NCBI GenBank assembly: GCA_949295125.1 | Contig: CASFJV010000032.1 | Location: 1-50,989 of the forward strand | Source: an uncultured Spirochaetales bacterium | GTDB taxonomy: Bacteria > Spirochaetota > Spirochaetia > Sphaerochaetales > Sphaerochaetaceae | Direction of reading: 5' to 3' | DNA length: 50,989 nt | Shown here: piece after piece, positions 34,629 to 43,869 of the stretch | Position numbering within the stretch: the stretch's first letter is position 1 | How the letters are laid out: each line of letters starts with the position of its first letter | Translations under genes and position numbers: made by a program | Notes under the pieces: model-generated | Seen by the model: only the letters and a program-made list of their open reading frames with translations | What the model was told of the DNA's origin: nothing | The model's database searches: none

Positions 34629-35997
34629 GTTTCACAATCCTGAATCCTACATAATCACTTGATGCAGCCTTATTTATCATGCCTACGCTGTCAGCAGATA
34701 CGCTGGATGGATCATTTATGTAGCTTCCGCCCTTTACAATCACATCATCTCCATCAAGTGAGAGATCATCATACCCCATAATGCGCATAAGTGGAACATA
34801 GTCCGTTAAAGTGAATTCCCAGACGCCGCCCAGCATCATCATCGGGGCACTCTCATCGAGATCCATCCAGTTGAGGCTTGATGCATACTTCTTGTTTCCT
34901 GCTGAATATGCTGCCACACTCCATTCTGCTTCACTGGGAAGGGAGTAGGAAACACCATCTTTTTCAGAGAGCCACTCCACATAAGCCTGAGCTGCATAAT
35001 AGCTTATATTCCTGATAGGCCTGATGCTCTCATATCCTGTGGAAAGGCTGATTCCGTTAAGATAGTACTCGTCTGTAAGCCCTTCCTTTATGAGATTATC
35101 CTTATTGGAGAGAGCCCACTTAGGATTCTCACTTACAAATAAGGCATATTCATATTCACTCACTGGCCTGGAGGAAATGGAGAAAGCTGGAACAGAGACA
35201 GAAATCCTTTTCTCGTTTATCAGGGGGTAGCTCTCACCAAGATATGATCCGATTTCGACAGAAGTCTCTCCGTATGAATAGAAATCTCCATTCTTAACGG
35301 GCATTATGGAAGAGTGGACATAATTCCTCTCCTCATTTCCATCCTCAGAGAAAACGGATGCATCGATTTCTTTCTCAATGCCAAGGATGCTGCATGCCTC
35401 TTCATAATCGCTGTACATTTCAGCAGAAGAAATATGGGCAATGGCTCTTTTCCAGATATCCCGGTCAAGAGGAATGCCAAGGGCGCTTATGTCTTCTGCA
35501 TAGCCTTTAAAAAGGGGAGGAAGGGATGTCACATCATTGAATGATGTCACCTTTGACCAGGCTGAGACATTTTTCATGAACTCAGCATTTATTGCGTTCT
35601 CAAGCTCATCAGAGTTCGAGGCCGTTATGCTTATCTCCTCAGAGCGGTGGAAAAAGAGTGTGAAGAACACTGGATGGGAGATCTCAATATCCTCATCATA
35701 CAGTGTCACGCCATCCTTTACATAACGGAAGCTATGGTTTCCTGATGAGATGAAATACCTCGATCCGGTTGTCGAGCCCAGGTATTTGCCATCCATGTAG
35801 ACACCAACGTTCGTGATGTTGGAAGTGAATGACACATGCTTTCCTCCGTTCACTATGCCCGGAAGCATGAAGAGAAGGAAGAAAAAAAGAAGTATTGCAA
35901 TAACAAGTATTGAAAGTATGATATAGCCCGGCCTGATCCCGTGGAATGCTTCAAGCTTTACAGGTTCAACCTCAGGCAGTTCGATCTTTTTCCTCAT
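34621..35997 (-). CDS. Membrane-anchored PEGA/FGE-like (sulfatase-modifying-factor fold) protein
   Basis: 458 aa. An N-terminal cytoplasmic segment of about 25 residues, one membrane helix (YIILSILVIAILLFFFLLFMLPG), a PEGA-like segment (NVGVYMDGKYLGSTTGSRYFISSGNHSFRY), a long middle region, and a C-terminal FGE/SUMF1-type domain (RPVSEYEYALFVSENPKW, PIRNISYYAAQAYVEWLSEKDG, YSLPSEAEWSVAAYSAG, GGVWEFTLTDYVP, VKGGSYIND, VGFRIVKHE). It lacks the redox-active cysteines of true formylglycine generators, so catalysis by that route is unlikely; a substrate or glycan-binding or modifying role is inference. ATG 35997 is chosen over an in-frame ATG at 36009, given the promoter position. Neither has a ribosome site. 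Confidence 0.75.
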   Translation of the reverse strand: MRKKIELPEVEPVKLEAFHGIRPGYIILSILVIAILLFFFLLFMLPGIVNGGKHVSFTSNITNVGVYMDGKYLGSTTGSRYFISSGNHSFRYVKDGVTLYDEDIEISHPVFFTLFFHRSEEISITASNSDELENAINAEFMKNVSAWSKVTSFNDVTSLPPLFKGYAEDISALGIPLDRDIWKRAIAHISSAEMYSDYEEACSILGIEKEIDASVFSEDGNEERNYVHSSIMPVKNGDFYSYGETSVEIGSYLGESYPLINEKRISVSVPAFSISSRPVSEYEYALFVSENPKWALSNKDNLIKEGLTDEYYLNGISLSTGYESIRPIRNISYYAAQAYVEWLSEKDGVSYSLPSEAEWSVAAYSAGNKKYASSLNWMDLDESAPMMMLGGVWEFTLTDYVPLMRIMGYDDLSLDGDDVIVKGGSYINDPSSVSADSVGMINKAASSDYVGFRIVKHE

Positions 35998-36007
35998 AGC
36001 AAATAAC

Positions 36008-36054
36008 ATAATAATCTAAGTCTTATCTTGTCAACAAAGAATTATTGGTGTAAT
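36008..36054. promoter_or_regulatory. Divergent overlapping promoters between the FGE-like gene and lepB
   Basis: The bases TTGTCAA (36028-36034) provide a plus-strand -35 TTGTCA and a minus-strand -35 TTGACA. Plus strand: TGTAAT at 36049-36054 (15 bases on) as -10. Minus strand: TATTAT at 36013-36008 (15 bases on) as -10. Both spacers are short. Polymerases could not use both at once. Confidence 0.45.
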
Positions 36055-36063
36055 TTCAATTGC

Positions 36064-37062
36064 ATGGATAAGTTTTTAACCTTTCTCGAAAGAAGCACAG
36101 AGCGCTATCTGACTAAAAGAAAGAGAAAGAAAGCATACAGCAAGGAAAAGGAAAAAACTCTTTTTGGCGAGATCTGGAGCTGGATCGATGCCCTGATATT
36201 CGCGGTCTTCTGGGTAATCATAATAAACCAGTACCTCTTCCAGTTCTTCCTTATTCCAACACCAAGCATGGTCTCAACACTTAATGTAGGCGACAGGGTG
36301 GCTGTAATTAAGAATGCATATGGCTTTGAGCTTTATCCGTCAGGTCCAAAGATCTTTGATGATAAAAGGCGGGTGCAGAGGGATGACATAATAACATTCT
36401 ACAATCCTGAATATGATTCAAAGGGACCTTTTTTCGATATCCTTTCCCAGGTTATTTTCATGGGAACATTATCTCTTGTGAACATAGATAAGAATCCGGA
36501 TGGAACTCCGGCTGAGCGCTTATATGTAAAGAGGGCAGTTGGTTTTCCTGGCGATGTTGTGAAATTCAGTGAAGGCAATGTTTCCATCAAGGTGGCAGGA
36601 GAAACAGGCTTTGCTCAAGAAGAGGAATTCAGAGCTGCAAACGGCCTCTCTGAGGGTCCTCACAGAAGCGTGAACATGGAAGACTATGAATGGCTCAAGG
36701 CATATGGGGCCCTTCTTGCATATGATGAGCGAGGCATAATGGCGAGTGCACCATCTTACCTGAGAAATGCATATTCAAAAATTGATCAGAGCTCTAACCT
36801 GAATGACTTTTATGAGGTTGAGCATCAGAAGGCTCTCTTTTTGGCTAAGATTGATCCGGCTGACATGAATGCAAGAAGCACACTTAACAGCTATGAAAAC
36901 GGAATATACGTCAAGCCTGACCATGTCCTTCCTCTTGGTGATAACAGGGACAACTCCCGCGATGGAAGATATTTCGGCCCTGTAAGTGAGTCAAAGATAA
37001 ATGGGCATGTCGTGCTCAGGTTCTGGCCTCTCAGGGACTTTGGGATATTAAGCGGGAAGTGA
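36064..37062 (+). CDS. lepB: Signal peptidase I
   Basis: 332 aa membrane protease that cleaves Sec signal peptides. One N-terminal helix (LIFAVFWVIIINQYLFQFFLIP), followed by nucleophile Ser68 in PTPSMVSTL and general base Lys156 in YVKRAVGFPGD, the box C-E region and PLGDNRDNSRDGRYFGPV. A basic stretch before the helix (KRKRKKAYSKEKEK) sets topology. Start ATG 36064 is favoured over an upstream in-frame TTG 36028, which would lie in the promoter. There is no ribosome site (GTGTAATTTCAATTGC upstream). HemW starts one base after its stop. Confidence 0.93.
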   Translation: MDKFLTFLERSTERYLTKRKRKKAYSKEKEKTLFGEIWSWIDALIFAVFWVIIINQYLFQFFLIPTPSMVSTLNVGDRVAVIKNAYGFELYPSGPKIFDDKRRVQRDDIITFYNPEYDSKGPFFDILSQVIFMGTLSLVNIDKNPDGTPAERLYVKRAVGFPGDVVKFSEGNVSIKVAGETGFAQEEEFRAANGLSEGPHRSVNMEDYEWLKAYGALLAYDERGIMASAPSYLRNAYSKIDQSSNLNDFYEVEHQKALFLAKIDPADMNARSTLNSYENGIYVKPDHVLPLGDNRDNSRDGRYFGPVSESKINGHVVLRFWPLRDFGILSGK

Positions 37063-37063
37063 T

Positions 37064-38176
37064 ATGGAAGGCCTTTGCAAGGAACTGCCTGTCTCCCTTT
37101 ATATACACATACCATACTGCACCAGAAAGTGCTCATACTGCGCATTCTACAGCCTTCCAAAATCAAAATGGGTAAAAAGCATTCATGACTACCATAGTCT
37201 CATTATCTCTGAGATAAGGAAACTGAAAGAGGAGATCCCTTTTTTTGATACGCTCTCTATCGGAGGCGGTAATCCAGGACTTATGGCCGATGAAGAGATT
37301 ACCAGCATTATAGAGGAAGCATCTGAAAATAAAAGGCCATACGAGATTACAATTGAGATGAATCCTGAAGAAGTCACGGAAAAGCGCATCTCCCTTCTGA
37401 AGGACTATGTTGACAGGATATCGATAGGAATTCAGAGCCTCAATGCAAAAGGGCTGGAAACCCTTGGGAGGAACAGCAGCCTGGAAGAGAACATGAGGGC
37501 ACTGGAAATCATCAGTGAAAGCGGGATCAGCTTCAATGGCGATCTAATCACGGCAATCCCAGATCTTAGTGTTGATGATATATTAAGGGACATTGAAAAG
37601 CTTGCAGGCTTTAATCCTGGACATATCTCTTTCTACTGCCTCAGCTATGAGGAGAACACGCCACTGTTCCTTAAAGCAAAGGACAGGGATGAGGATTATG
37701 AGGCAGACTGCCTTGAATACGGCTGGAAAATGCTAAAGGAGCTTGGATATGAGCATTACGAGATATCCAATTTCGCAAAAGGGGAAAGATACAGCAGGCA
37801 CAATGTCAATTACTGGAGAATGGGACAGTACATAGGACTTGGCCCTGCAGCAGAGTCAAGCATAGGCTCAAGCCAATTCCTTTCAAACCATTTTGATGAG
37901 GACATTGGATCATATTTTGCCGATCACACATTCCATTTTGAAAAGCTCAGCAGGAGGGAATCAGCTCTCGAATACGTCATGACCAGCCTCAGGACAAAGT
38001 GGGGGATAGACAAAAATGAGCTCTTAAGAAGGTTCAGCATATCTTTTGATGATACATTCTCCCTTAAAGAGCTCAGTACTGATGATTATGTGAATACAGG
38101 CTCATCATTTGCCCTGACCGAGCAGGGCTTCATGATTCTTGACTATATCCTTTTAAGCCTTGCCGGACAAATCTAG
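37064..38176 (+). CDS. hemW: HemW-like radical SAM protein (heme chaperone family)
   Basis: 370 aa. Radical-SAM cluster Cys19, Cys23, Cys26 in PYCTRKCSYCAFY, then LSIGGGNPGLM, RISIGIQSLNAKGLETLGR and the C-terminal HemN-like domain (SRHNVNYWRMGQYIGLGPAAES). These features match the HemW (former HemN-like) group rather than coproporphyrinogen dehydrogenase; the latter has a fourth Cys (CxxxCxxCxC). HemW is thought to bind haem. It is one base downstream of lepB. The last 4 bases overlap the convergent symporter gene. Confidence 0.85.
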   Translation: MEGLCKELPVSLYIHIPYCTRKCSYCAFYSLPKSKWVKSIHDYHSLIISEIRKLKEEIPFFDTLSIGGGNPGLMADEEITSIIEEASENKRPYEITIEMNPEEVTEKRISLLKDYVDRISIGIQSLNAKGLETLGRNSSLEENMRALEIISESGISFNGDLITAIPDLSVDDILRDIEKLAGFNPGHISFYCLSYEENTPLFLKAKDRDEDYEADCLEYGWKMLKELGYEHYEISNFAKGERYSRHNVNYWRMGQYIGLGPAAESSIGSSQFLSNHFDEDIGSYFADHTFHFEKLSRRESALEYVMTSLRTKWGIDKNELLRRFSISFDDTFSLKELSTDDYVNTGSSFALTEQGFMILDYILLSLAGQI

Positions 38177-39735
38177 CATTCAAATGTCTTTGCCCTCTCA
38201 AATTCTTCCTTGATCTCAGGTGAAACATCTTTAGTGCAAAGAGAGACAACCACAATTACAAGAGAAGAGATGATGAAGGCCGGAAGAAGCTCATAAATTC
38301 CGAAAATGCCTCCAAGAGGCTTAAGAAGAAGATTCCAGATGAACACTACAGCCGCGCCACTGAGCATTCCGGCAATTGCACCTTCCCTGGTAGTCCTCTT
38401 CCAGAACAGGGAAAAGAGCATAAGAGGTCCGAATGTGGCACCAAAGCCAGCCCATGCAAATGAAACGATTGTGAATATGACACTGTTTTCATCAAGTGCA
38501 ATGATTGCACCAAAGAATGCAATGAGAATCATGGTGATCCTGCTGACTTTCATTACCTGCCTGTCAGTTGCCTCCTTCTTCATTATTCCCTGGTATATGT
38601 TCTTAGCAACTGCAGATGATGCAATTAGCAGATAGCTGTCTGAACTTGAAATCGTAGCTGCAAAGATTCCGGCCATTACAAGACCTGCAAAGAGCGGATG
38701 GAGCATGCTGGATGCCATAAGGGAGAATATGTTCTCCGCATCGCTTGCTGTAGTAAGTGCAGTAGGGAAGAGAACCCTTCCGATAAGGCCAATGGTAACT
38801 GAAGAGCCAAGGGAAATGAGAACCCAGATCGTTCCAATTCTCCTGCTTTTCTTAAGCTCATCAGCTTTCCTTATTGCCATGAAGCGCAGAAGAACCTGAG
38901 GAACGCCAAAGTATCCAAGGCCCCATGCAAGCATTGAGAGTGCAGAAAGCCCGGAATATGGAGCTGCCTCTCCAAACAGCGCAACGCCATTCTCAACTGC
39001 CTGGACGCCGTTTTCATCAACTACAGGGCTTGCAAGGCTGAAGAACTCAAGGAATCCCGGCATGTTCCTGATATTCTCAAGCACAGCAGAAAATCCTCCA
39101 GCGTTTGCAACGCCAAGAGTAAGGATTATGACAAGGGCAAGTATCATGACGATTGCCTGCATGAAATCTGATGCGCTCTCGGCAAGGAAACCTCCGAGGA
39201 ACGTGTATGTTACAACAAGAATAACGCCAACAACCATCATTGCCTGGTAATTAAAGCCGAACATGGCAGAAAAGAGCTTTCCGCATGTGACGAAACACGA
39301 TGAAGCATAGACGCAGAAGAAAACAAGGATAAGACGAGACGAAATCATCATGATAACCTTCTTCTTCTCATGGAAACGGTTGGAAAAGAAATCTGGTATC
39401 GTGATAGAGTTGTTTGCAACATGGCTGTACCTTCTCAGTCTCTTTGCAACCAGCAGCCAGTTGAGGTATGTTCCTATTGCCAGTCCGATTGCAGTCCAGA
39501 ATGCATCTGCCAGTCCGCTCCAGTAGGCAAGCCCTGGAAGCCCCATAAGAAGCCAGCCGGACATATCGCTGGCTTCAGCAGAGAAAGCTGCAACCCAGGG
39601 GCCAAGGCTTCTTCCGCCTATGTAGTAATTTTCACTGCTTTCATTTGCCCTCTTTGCAAAATAGAAACCAATAAAAAGAACTACAGCAACATATAGAACC
39701 ATTGAAATAAGCATTTGAAATGATGCTGAAGTCAT
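38173..39735 (-). CDS. putP: Sodium/solute symporter, PutP (proline) type
   Basis: 520 aa SSS-family transporter with about 13 membrane helices. Family pattern: IGFYFAKRANESSENYYIGGRSLGPWVAAFSAEASDMSGWLLMGLPGLAYWSG, RFHEKKKVIM, and FGATFGPLMLFSLFWKRTTREGAIAGM. The N-terminal helix (MLISMVLYVAVVLFIGFYF) and the Na+-site Ser and Asp of SAEASDMSGW support proline/Na+ co-transport. I choose ATG 39735, which has GGGGAGG about 12 bases upstream and the PutP N-terminus, over longer in-frame starts at 39789 or 39867. Convergent with hemW, with a shared CTAG stop. Confidence 0.88.
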   Translation of the reverse strand: MTSASFQMLISMVLYVAVVLFIGFYFAKRANESSENYYIGGRSLGPWVAAFSAEASDMSGWLLMGLPGLAYWSGLADAFWTAIGLAIGTYLNWLLVAKRLRRYSHVANNSITIPDFFSNRFHEKKKVIMMISSRLILVFFCVYASSCFVTCGKLFSAMFGFNYQAMMVVGVILVVTYTFLGGFLAESASDFMQAIVMILALVIILTLGVANAGGFSAVLENIRNMPGFLEFFSLASPVVDENGVQAVENGVALFGEAAPYSGLSALSMLAWGLGYFGVPQVLLRFMAIRKADELKKSRRIGTIWVLISLGSSVTIGLIGRVLFPTALTTASDAENIFSLMASSMLHPLFAGLVMAGIFAATISSSDSYLLIASSAVAKNIYQGIMKKEATDRQVMKVSRITMILIAFFGAIIALDENSVIFTIVSFAWAGFGATFGPLMLFSLFWKRTTREGAIAGMLSGAAVVFIWNLLLKPLGGIFGIYELLPAFIISSLVIVVVSLCTKDVSPEIKEEFERAKTFEC

Positions 39736-39919
39736 AAGATTATCGATCCTCCCCAAGGAAAAATTTCTCAAATCATACAGTTTTTTCATATCAATTACTA
39801 CAAGTGTGGAAAGAATATATTGAAATAGGTATGTTTTGTTCCGGATTATTGACGCATAAAAACCCAATGTGGTAAATTTTCAAAGGTTCAATTAATTCTA
39901 AGATAATAAAGAGGTTTAT
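39736..39919. other. Divergent intergenic region between putP and yebC
   Basis: About 184 bases. For yebC a promoter is possible: TTGACG (39849-39854) and TAAATT (39873-39878), 18 bases apart; GATAAT at 39902-39907 is an alternative -10. AAGAGG precedes ATG 39920. The minus strand has no convincing promoter for putP (TTGTAG then a distant TATGAT). No RNA structure or other gene is seen. Confidence 0.4.
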
Positions 39920-40660
39920 ATGTCAGGCCATAGCAAATGGGCAACTATCAAACACAAGAAAGGCGCACTTGATGCAAAGCGCGGTCAGAAATTCACAAAA
40001 CTGATTAAGGAAATCTCAGTTGCAGCTAAGATGGGTGGGGGAGATCCGGATTCAAACGCCAGACTCAGGACAGCCATCCTGAAGGCAAGAGCAGAGAACA
40101 TGCCTAAAGATAATATCGATAGGGCAATCAAGAAGGGTACAGGAGAGATGGGAGCTACAAGCTTCTTCGAGCTTACCTATGAAGGCTATGCACCTGGCGG
40201 AGTCGCAATCATCGTAGACACTCTTACAGATAACAAGAACAGGACTGCAGCTGACGTAAGGTCCACGCTTTCAAAGCTCGGTGGCTCTCTTGGCTCAACT
40301 GGATGCGTAAGCTACATGTTCCAGACAAAGGGTGTCATTACATATGATGCTTCTAAATACAGTGAAGAAGAGATCTTTGACGCAGCTTTGGAAAACGGTG
40401 CAGAGGATGTGTCCACAGATGATGGAATCATTGAAGTGACTACAACACCTGCAGATTTCGCAACTGTTCTTGAGGCAATGCAGAAAGCAGGATTCGAGCA
40501 GGAAAGCGCTGATATCAACAAGATTGCAGATCAGACAGTCACACTTGACAATGAGAAGGCAAACAAGGTTCTCAAGATTGTGGAACGCCTTGAGGAACTC
40601 GATGATGTCCAGCAAGTATCTACAAACCTTGAACTTCCAGATGACTTTGAAGAGGAGTAA
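39920..40660 (+). CDS. yebC: YebC/PmpR-family regulator
   Basis: 246 aa. N-terminal GHSKWATIKHKKGALDAKRGQKFTKLIKEI, typical of YebC, then NMPKDNIDRAIKKGTGE, YEGYAPGGVAIIVDTLTDNKNRTAADVR and LEELDDVQQVSTNLELP near the end. Members are DNA-binding regulators or, in recent work, translation factors that relieve polyproline stalling. The position before ruvC is conserved across many bacteria. It is three bases from the ruvC start. Confidence 0.95.
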   Translation: MSGHSKWATIKHKKGALDAKRGQKFTKLIKEISVAAKMGGGDPDSNARLRTAILKARAENMPKDNIDRAIKKGTGEMGATSFFELTYEGYAPGGVAIIVDTLTDNKNRTAADVRSTLSKLGGSLGSTGCVSYMFQTKGVITYDASKYSEEEIFDAALENGAEDVSTDDGIIEVTTTPADFATVLEAMQKAGFEQESADINKIADQTVTLDNEKANKVLKIVERLEELDDVQQVSTNLELPDDFEEE

Positions 40661-40663
40661 GGC

Positions 40664-41158
40664 TTGCGGATTCTGGGAATAGATCCTGGACTTGCTACAA
40701 CAGGCTGGGGCGTTGTTGAAAAAGAAGGGCAGCGCATCTGGCCTGTTTCTTTTGGTGTTGTCAAGACAGATTCAAAAGACAGGCTTCAGGACAGGATTTA
40801 CACTTTGGCAGAAGATATTGCATCAGTTGCAGGGAAGTACAGGGTGGATGTCTGCTCGATGGAGGATATCTATTTTGCAAGGAACATCACATCCGCCGTA
40901 CCCGTTGCCAAAGTCATTGGTGCATTGACTTACAGGCTTATGAGCATCGGCATTCCTGTCTCCTATTACTCTCCGCTCCAGATTAAGATGGCAGTTACAG
41001 GGACTGGAACGGCAGACAAGCACCAGATACAGGAGATGGTGAGGCTCCATCTACATCTAGAGAAGATTCCACGCCCTGACCATGCCGCGGATGCCCTTGC
41101 AGACTGCTTATGCTATATTACAAACAACTCAGGAGATGAGCGCCTTAGGAGGAACTAG
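40664..41158 (+). CDS. ruvC: Crossover junction endodeoxyribonuclease RuvC
   Basis: Holliday-junction resolvase, 164 aa. The catalytic acids are recognisable: Asp in ILGIDPGLATTGWG, Glu in SMEDIYFARN, and the Asp residues of DHAADALADCL. TTG start 40664 is preceded by AGAGGAGTAAGG. It is followed by ruvA after two bases, forming the resolvasome operon. Confidence 0.96.
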   Translation: MRILGIDPGLATTGWGVVEKEGQRIWPVSFGVVKTDSKDRLQDRIYTLAEDIASVAGKYRVDVCSMEDIYFARNITSAVPVAKVIGALTYRLMSIGIPVSYYSPLQIKMAVTGTGTADKHQIQEMVRLHLHLEKIPRPDHAADALADCLCYITNNSGDERLRRN

Positions 41159-41160
41159 CT

Positions 41161-41787
41161 TTGTACAATGCGATTTATGGCTCTTTTACAGGCTACAGTG
41201 AAAACATCATCTATATTCTCACAAACGGTGGAGTGGAGTATGCCATTGAGATCAGTACCCTTGATCTTGAGGAGATATTCCGCAAAAGTGATGAGGAGAA
41301 AAGGAATCTCAGGATACTGACTTATCTTGTGCACAGGGAAGATGCAATGCTTCTCTATGGCTTTTTGCGGGAAGAAGAGAGAAGATGTTTTATTGAGCTT
41401 TTAAGCGTTAATGGAATAGGTGCAAAGCAGGCACTGAAAGTGCTTTCAAGCATGAAGCTTGATGATTTCCTCACGGCCCTTGATAAAAGCGATGTCAAGA
41501 AGCTTTCTAAAATTCCGGGAATGGGTCCAAAAACTGCGCAGAAACTAATACTTCAGCTGAGGAATGTGCTGATTCTTGAAGAGAAGGCTGATGAGGCAAA
41601 GCCATCATTGAAGGGGGCAGGTGAATACCAGGATCTTGTGGATGCATTTGTCGAGATGGGTCATGAGAGAAAGCAGGTCAGGGAAAAAATAGAGCGCATT
41701 CTGAAAGAAAACGAGCTACAATTATTTGGTAAGAGCAAGAGTGAGAAAGAGAATTTCATATTCCAGACACTCATAAAGGGTAACTGA
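41161..41787 (+). CDS. ruvA: Holliday junction branch-migration protein RuvA
   Basis: 208 aa. Domain I OB-fold ([27 protein letters not shown]), domain II with helix-hairpin-helix ([35 protein letters not shown]) and domain III, which binds RuvB ([21 protein letters not shown]). TTG start 41161 has AGGAGG upstream. Its stop TGA overlaps the ruvB ATG by one base. Confidence 0.96.
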   Translation: MYNAIYGSFTGYSENIIYILTNGGVEYAIEISTLDLEEIFRKSDEEKRNLRILTYLVHREDAMLLYGFLREEERRCFIELLSVNGIGAKQALKVLSSMKLDDFLTALDKSDVKKLSKIPGMGPKTAQKLILQLRNVLILEEKADEAKPSLKGAGEYQDLVDAFVEMGHERKQVREKIERILKENELQLFGKSKSEKENFIFQTLIKGN

Positions 41788-42854
41788 TGGTAGTAGATTT
41801 TGAAGATGAAGTGAAAGAAGCAGCCGACTTTAATCCCGAAAGCCTCATGCGCAAAGAGTACATGGATACTGAAGACAGGAATGAAAACGTCCTGCGTCCT
41901 CAGTACCTGGAGGACTTTCAGGGGCAGAAGGAACTGAAGGACAACCTTGAGGTTTTCATAAAGGCTGCAAGAAAGAGGGAGGAAGCCCTGGACCATACGT
42001 TTATCGTCGGGCCTCCAGGACTGGGAAAGACAACACTTGCAAGCATCATTGCAAATGAGATGAATACGGATATAAGGATGACAAGCGCACCTGCACTTGA
42101 TAAGCCGAAGGATCTTGCAGGAATACTTACAAACCTTGGAGAAAACTCTGTCTTCTTCATCGATGAGATTCACCGTCTCAAGCCTGTAATAGAGGAAATG
42201 CTCTACATAGCAATGGAAGATTATGAGATAGACTGGGTGATAGGGCAGGGACCTGCAGCCAGAACGATGAGGATTCCGCTTCCGCACTTCACTTTGATCG
42301 GTGCAACCACGAAGGCTGGAAGCGTATCTTCCCCTTTAGCCTCTAGATTTGGAATAAATCTCCATATAGATTTCTACAGCGACGAAGAGCTGGCAAAGAT
42401 CATTAAAAGGAGTGCAAACATCCTCAAGGCAGAAATAGAGGATGATGCCCTTCTCCTTCTTGCCCACTGCTCGAGGGGAACTCCGAGAATTGCGAACCGC
42501 CTTTTAAGGAGGCTGAGGGATTTTGCCCTTGTGCTTTCGGACGGGGTCATTACATCAGATACTGTAGAAAAAGGCCTTACCAGGCTTGGAATAGATTCAA
42601 ACGGGCTTGAGAAGATGGACCGCCAGATCCTTAAGACGATAATCGAATACTATAATGGTGGTCCGGTTGGAGCTGATACTCTTTCAATCAGCGTTGGAGA
42701 GGCAGTTGAAAGCCTTGAGGATTTCTATGAGCCATACCTCATTCAGCAAGGCTATCTTAAAAGGACTTCAAGGGGACGATGCGTTACGGATAAGGCATAT
42801 AAGCTCCTTGATTTGAAACGGGGATATGATGTTAACGAAGGATTATTATTTTGA
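41787..42854 (+). CDS. ruvB: Holliday junction branch-migration helicase RuvB
   Basis: AAA+ motor, 355 aa. Walker A GPPGLGKT at residues 75-82, Walker [11 protein letters not shown], sensor 1 LIGATTKAG, arginine finger SRF and the C-terminal winged helix. The N-terminal extension before DFQGQKELK is about 40 residues and contains [22 protein letters not shown]. The stop lies 26 bases inside queA. Confidence 0.97.
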   Translation: MVVDFEDEVKEAADFNPESLMRKEYMDTEDRNENVLRPQYLEDFQGQKELKDNLEVFIKAARKREEALDHTFIVGPPGLGKTTLASIIANEMNTDIRMTSAPALDKPKDLAGILTNLGENSVFFIDEIHRLKPVIEEMLYIAMEDYEIDWVIGQGPAARTMRIPLPHFTLIGATTKAGSVSSPLASRFGINLHIDFYSDEELAKIIKRSANILKAEIEDDALLLLAHCSRGTPRIANRLLRRLRDFALVLSDGVITSDTVEKGLTRLGIDSNGLEKMDRQILKTIIEYYNGGPVGADTLSISVGEAVESLEDFYEPYLIQQGYLKRTSRGRCVTDKAYKLLDLKRGYDVNEGLLF

Positions 42855-43869
42855 ACTTCCAGAAGAGCTTATAGCCCAGTACCCAAGCAGTGAAAGGGGA
42901 AATGACAGGCTTATGCTCTTAGATAGGCATACAGGGGAATATGAGGATCTTATGATCAGGGACTTTCCGTCCCTTATTGATGGATCATCCGTTCTTGTTG
43001 TCAACAACAGCAAGGTAAGGAAAGCGCGCACCTTTGCAAGGTCTGAGACAGGAGGGGAGGTTGAATTCCTTTTCCTCTCAGAAAATGAAGATGGCAGCTG
43101 GAACTGCATGGTATCAAAATCAAAGAGGCAGAAAAGAGGAAAGAAATATGATTTCTATCTTCCAGATGGCAGAGTGTATGTCAGCGCTGAAATCCTTGAG
43201 AGCAACAGCGACGGAACAAAAAGGGTTGGCTTTTCTTCTCCAATCAGCTCTGAGTTCTTCTCCCTTCTTGGCCATGTTCCGCTTCCTCCATACATAAAAA
43301 GGGAGGACGAGTTTTCAGATGAGAAGAGATACCAGACTGTATATGCAAAGAAAGAGGGATCTGTGGCATCTCCTACTGCAGGGCTCCATTTCACAGATGA
43401 GCTGATGTCTGAGATAAGGGCGAGGGGAACTGAAATCTATGAGGTGACTCTCCATGTTGGAATGGGGACGTTCCTTCCTGTCAGGACAGAGAACATTGAG
43501 GACCATCATATGCATACGGAGCACTATGAGATAGATGATGAGACTTTCAATGCTCTCAACAGGGCAAAGAAAGATGGAAAGAAGATAATTTCAATCGGGA
43601 CAACAAGCCTCAGGACCCTCGAGTCAAGTGCAGATTCCTCCGGACTTCTTGCAAGGAAAGAGGGAAATACGGATATCTTCATCCATCCGGGATATAGGTT
43701 CAAGTTTGTGGACAGCCTTTTTACAAACTTCCATACTCCGGAGTCAACGCTGCTGATGCTTGTCTCTGCCATGGCCGGCTATGAGAACATCATGAGGGCT
43801 TATAAGCATGCAATAGAAGAGCGCTATCACTTCTTCAGCTATGGAGATGCAATGTTCATCAGAAGCTGA
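42829..43869 (+). CDS. queA: S-adenosylmethionine:tRNA ribosyltransferase-isomerase
   Basis: Next-to-last step of queuosine synthesis on tRNA, 346 aa. [28 protein letters not shown] is the family N-terminus; [17 protein letters not shown] and [29 protein letters not shown] are also typical. Start ATG 42829 (also an ATG at 42826) lies inside the end of ruvB, with GGGG upstream. The ruvB-queA pairing is widespread. It overlaps tmk tail-to-tail by 11 bases. Confidence 0.97.
   Translation: MLTKDYYFELPEELIAQYPSSERGNDRLMLLDRHTGEYEDLMIRDFPSLIDGSSVLVVNNSKVRKARTFARSETGGEVEFLFLSENEDGSWNCMVSKSKRQKRGKKYDFYLPDGRVYVSAEILESNSDGTKRVGFSSPISSEFFSLLGHVPLPPYIKREDEFSDEKRYQTVYAKKEGSVASPTAGLHFTDELMSEIRARGTEIYEVTLHVGMGTFLPVRTENIEDHHMHTEHYEIDDETFNALNRAKKDGKKIISIGTTSLRTLESSADSSGLLARKEGNTDIFIHPGYRFKFVDSLFTNFHTPESTLLMLVSAMAGYENIMRAYKHAIEERYHFFSYGDAMFIRS

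Noticed and set aside
39736-39867. Longer putP start at 39867 or 39789
   Set aside because: Both give hydrophilic N-terminal extensions absent from the PutP family; ATG 39735 has a GGGGAGG site.
41661-42287. Minus-strand frame of about 200 codons opposite ruvA/ruvB
   Set aside because: Cys/His-rich antisense of RuvB with no ribosome site or promoter.
42826-42854. Possible frameshift at the ruvB/queA overlap
   Set aside because: Both proteins are full length and end/start normally; overlap is the standard arrangement.
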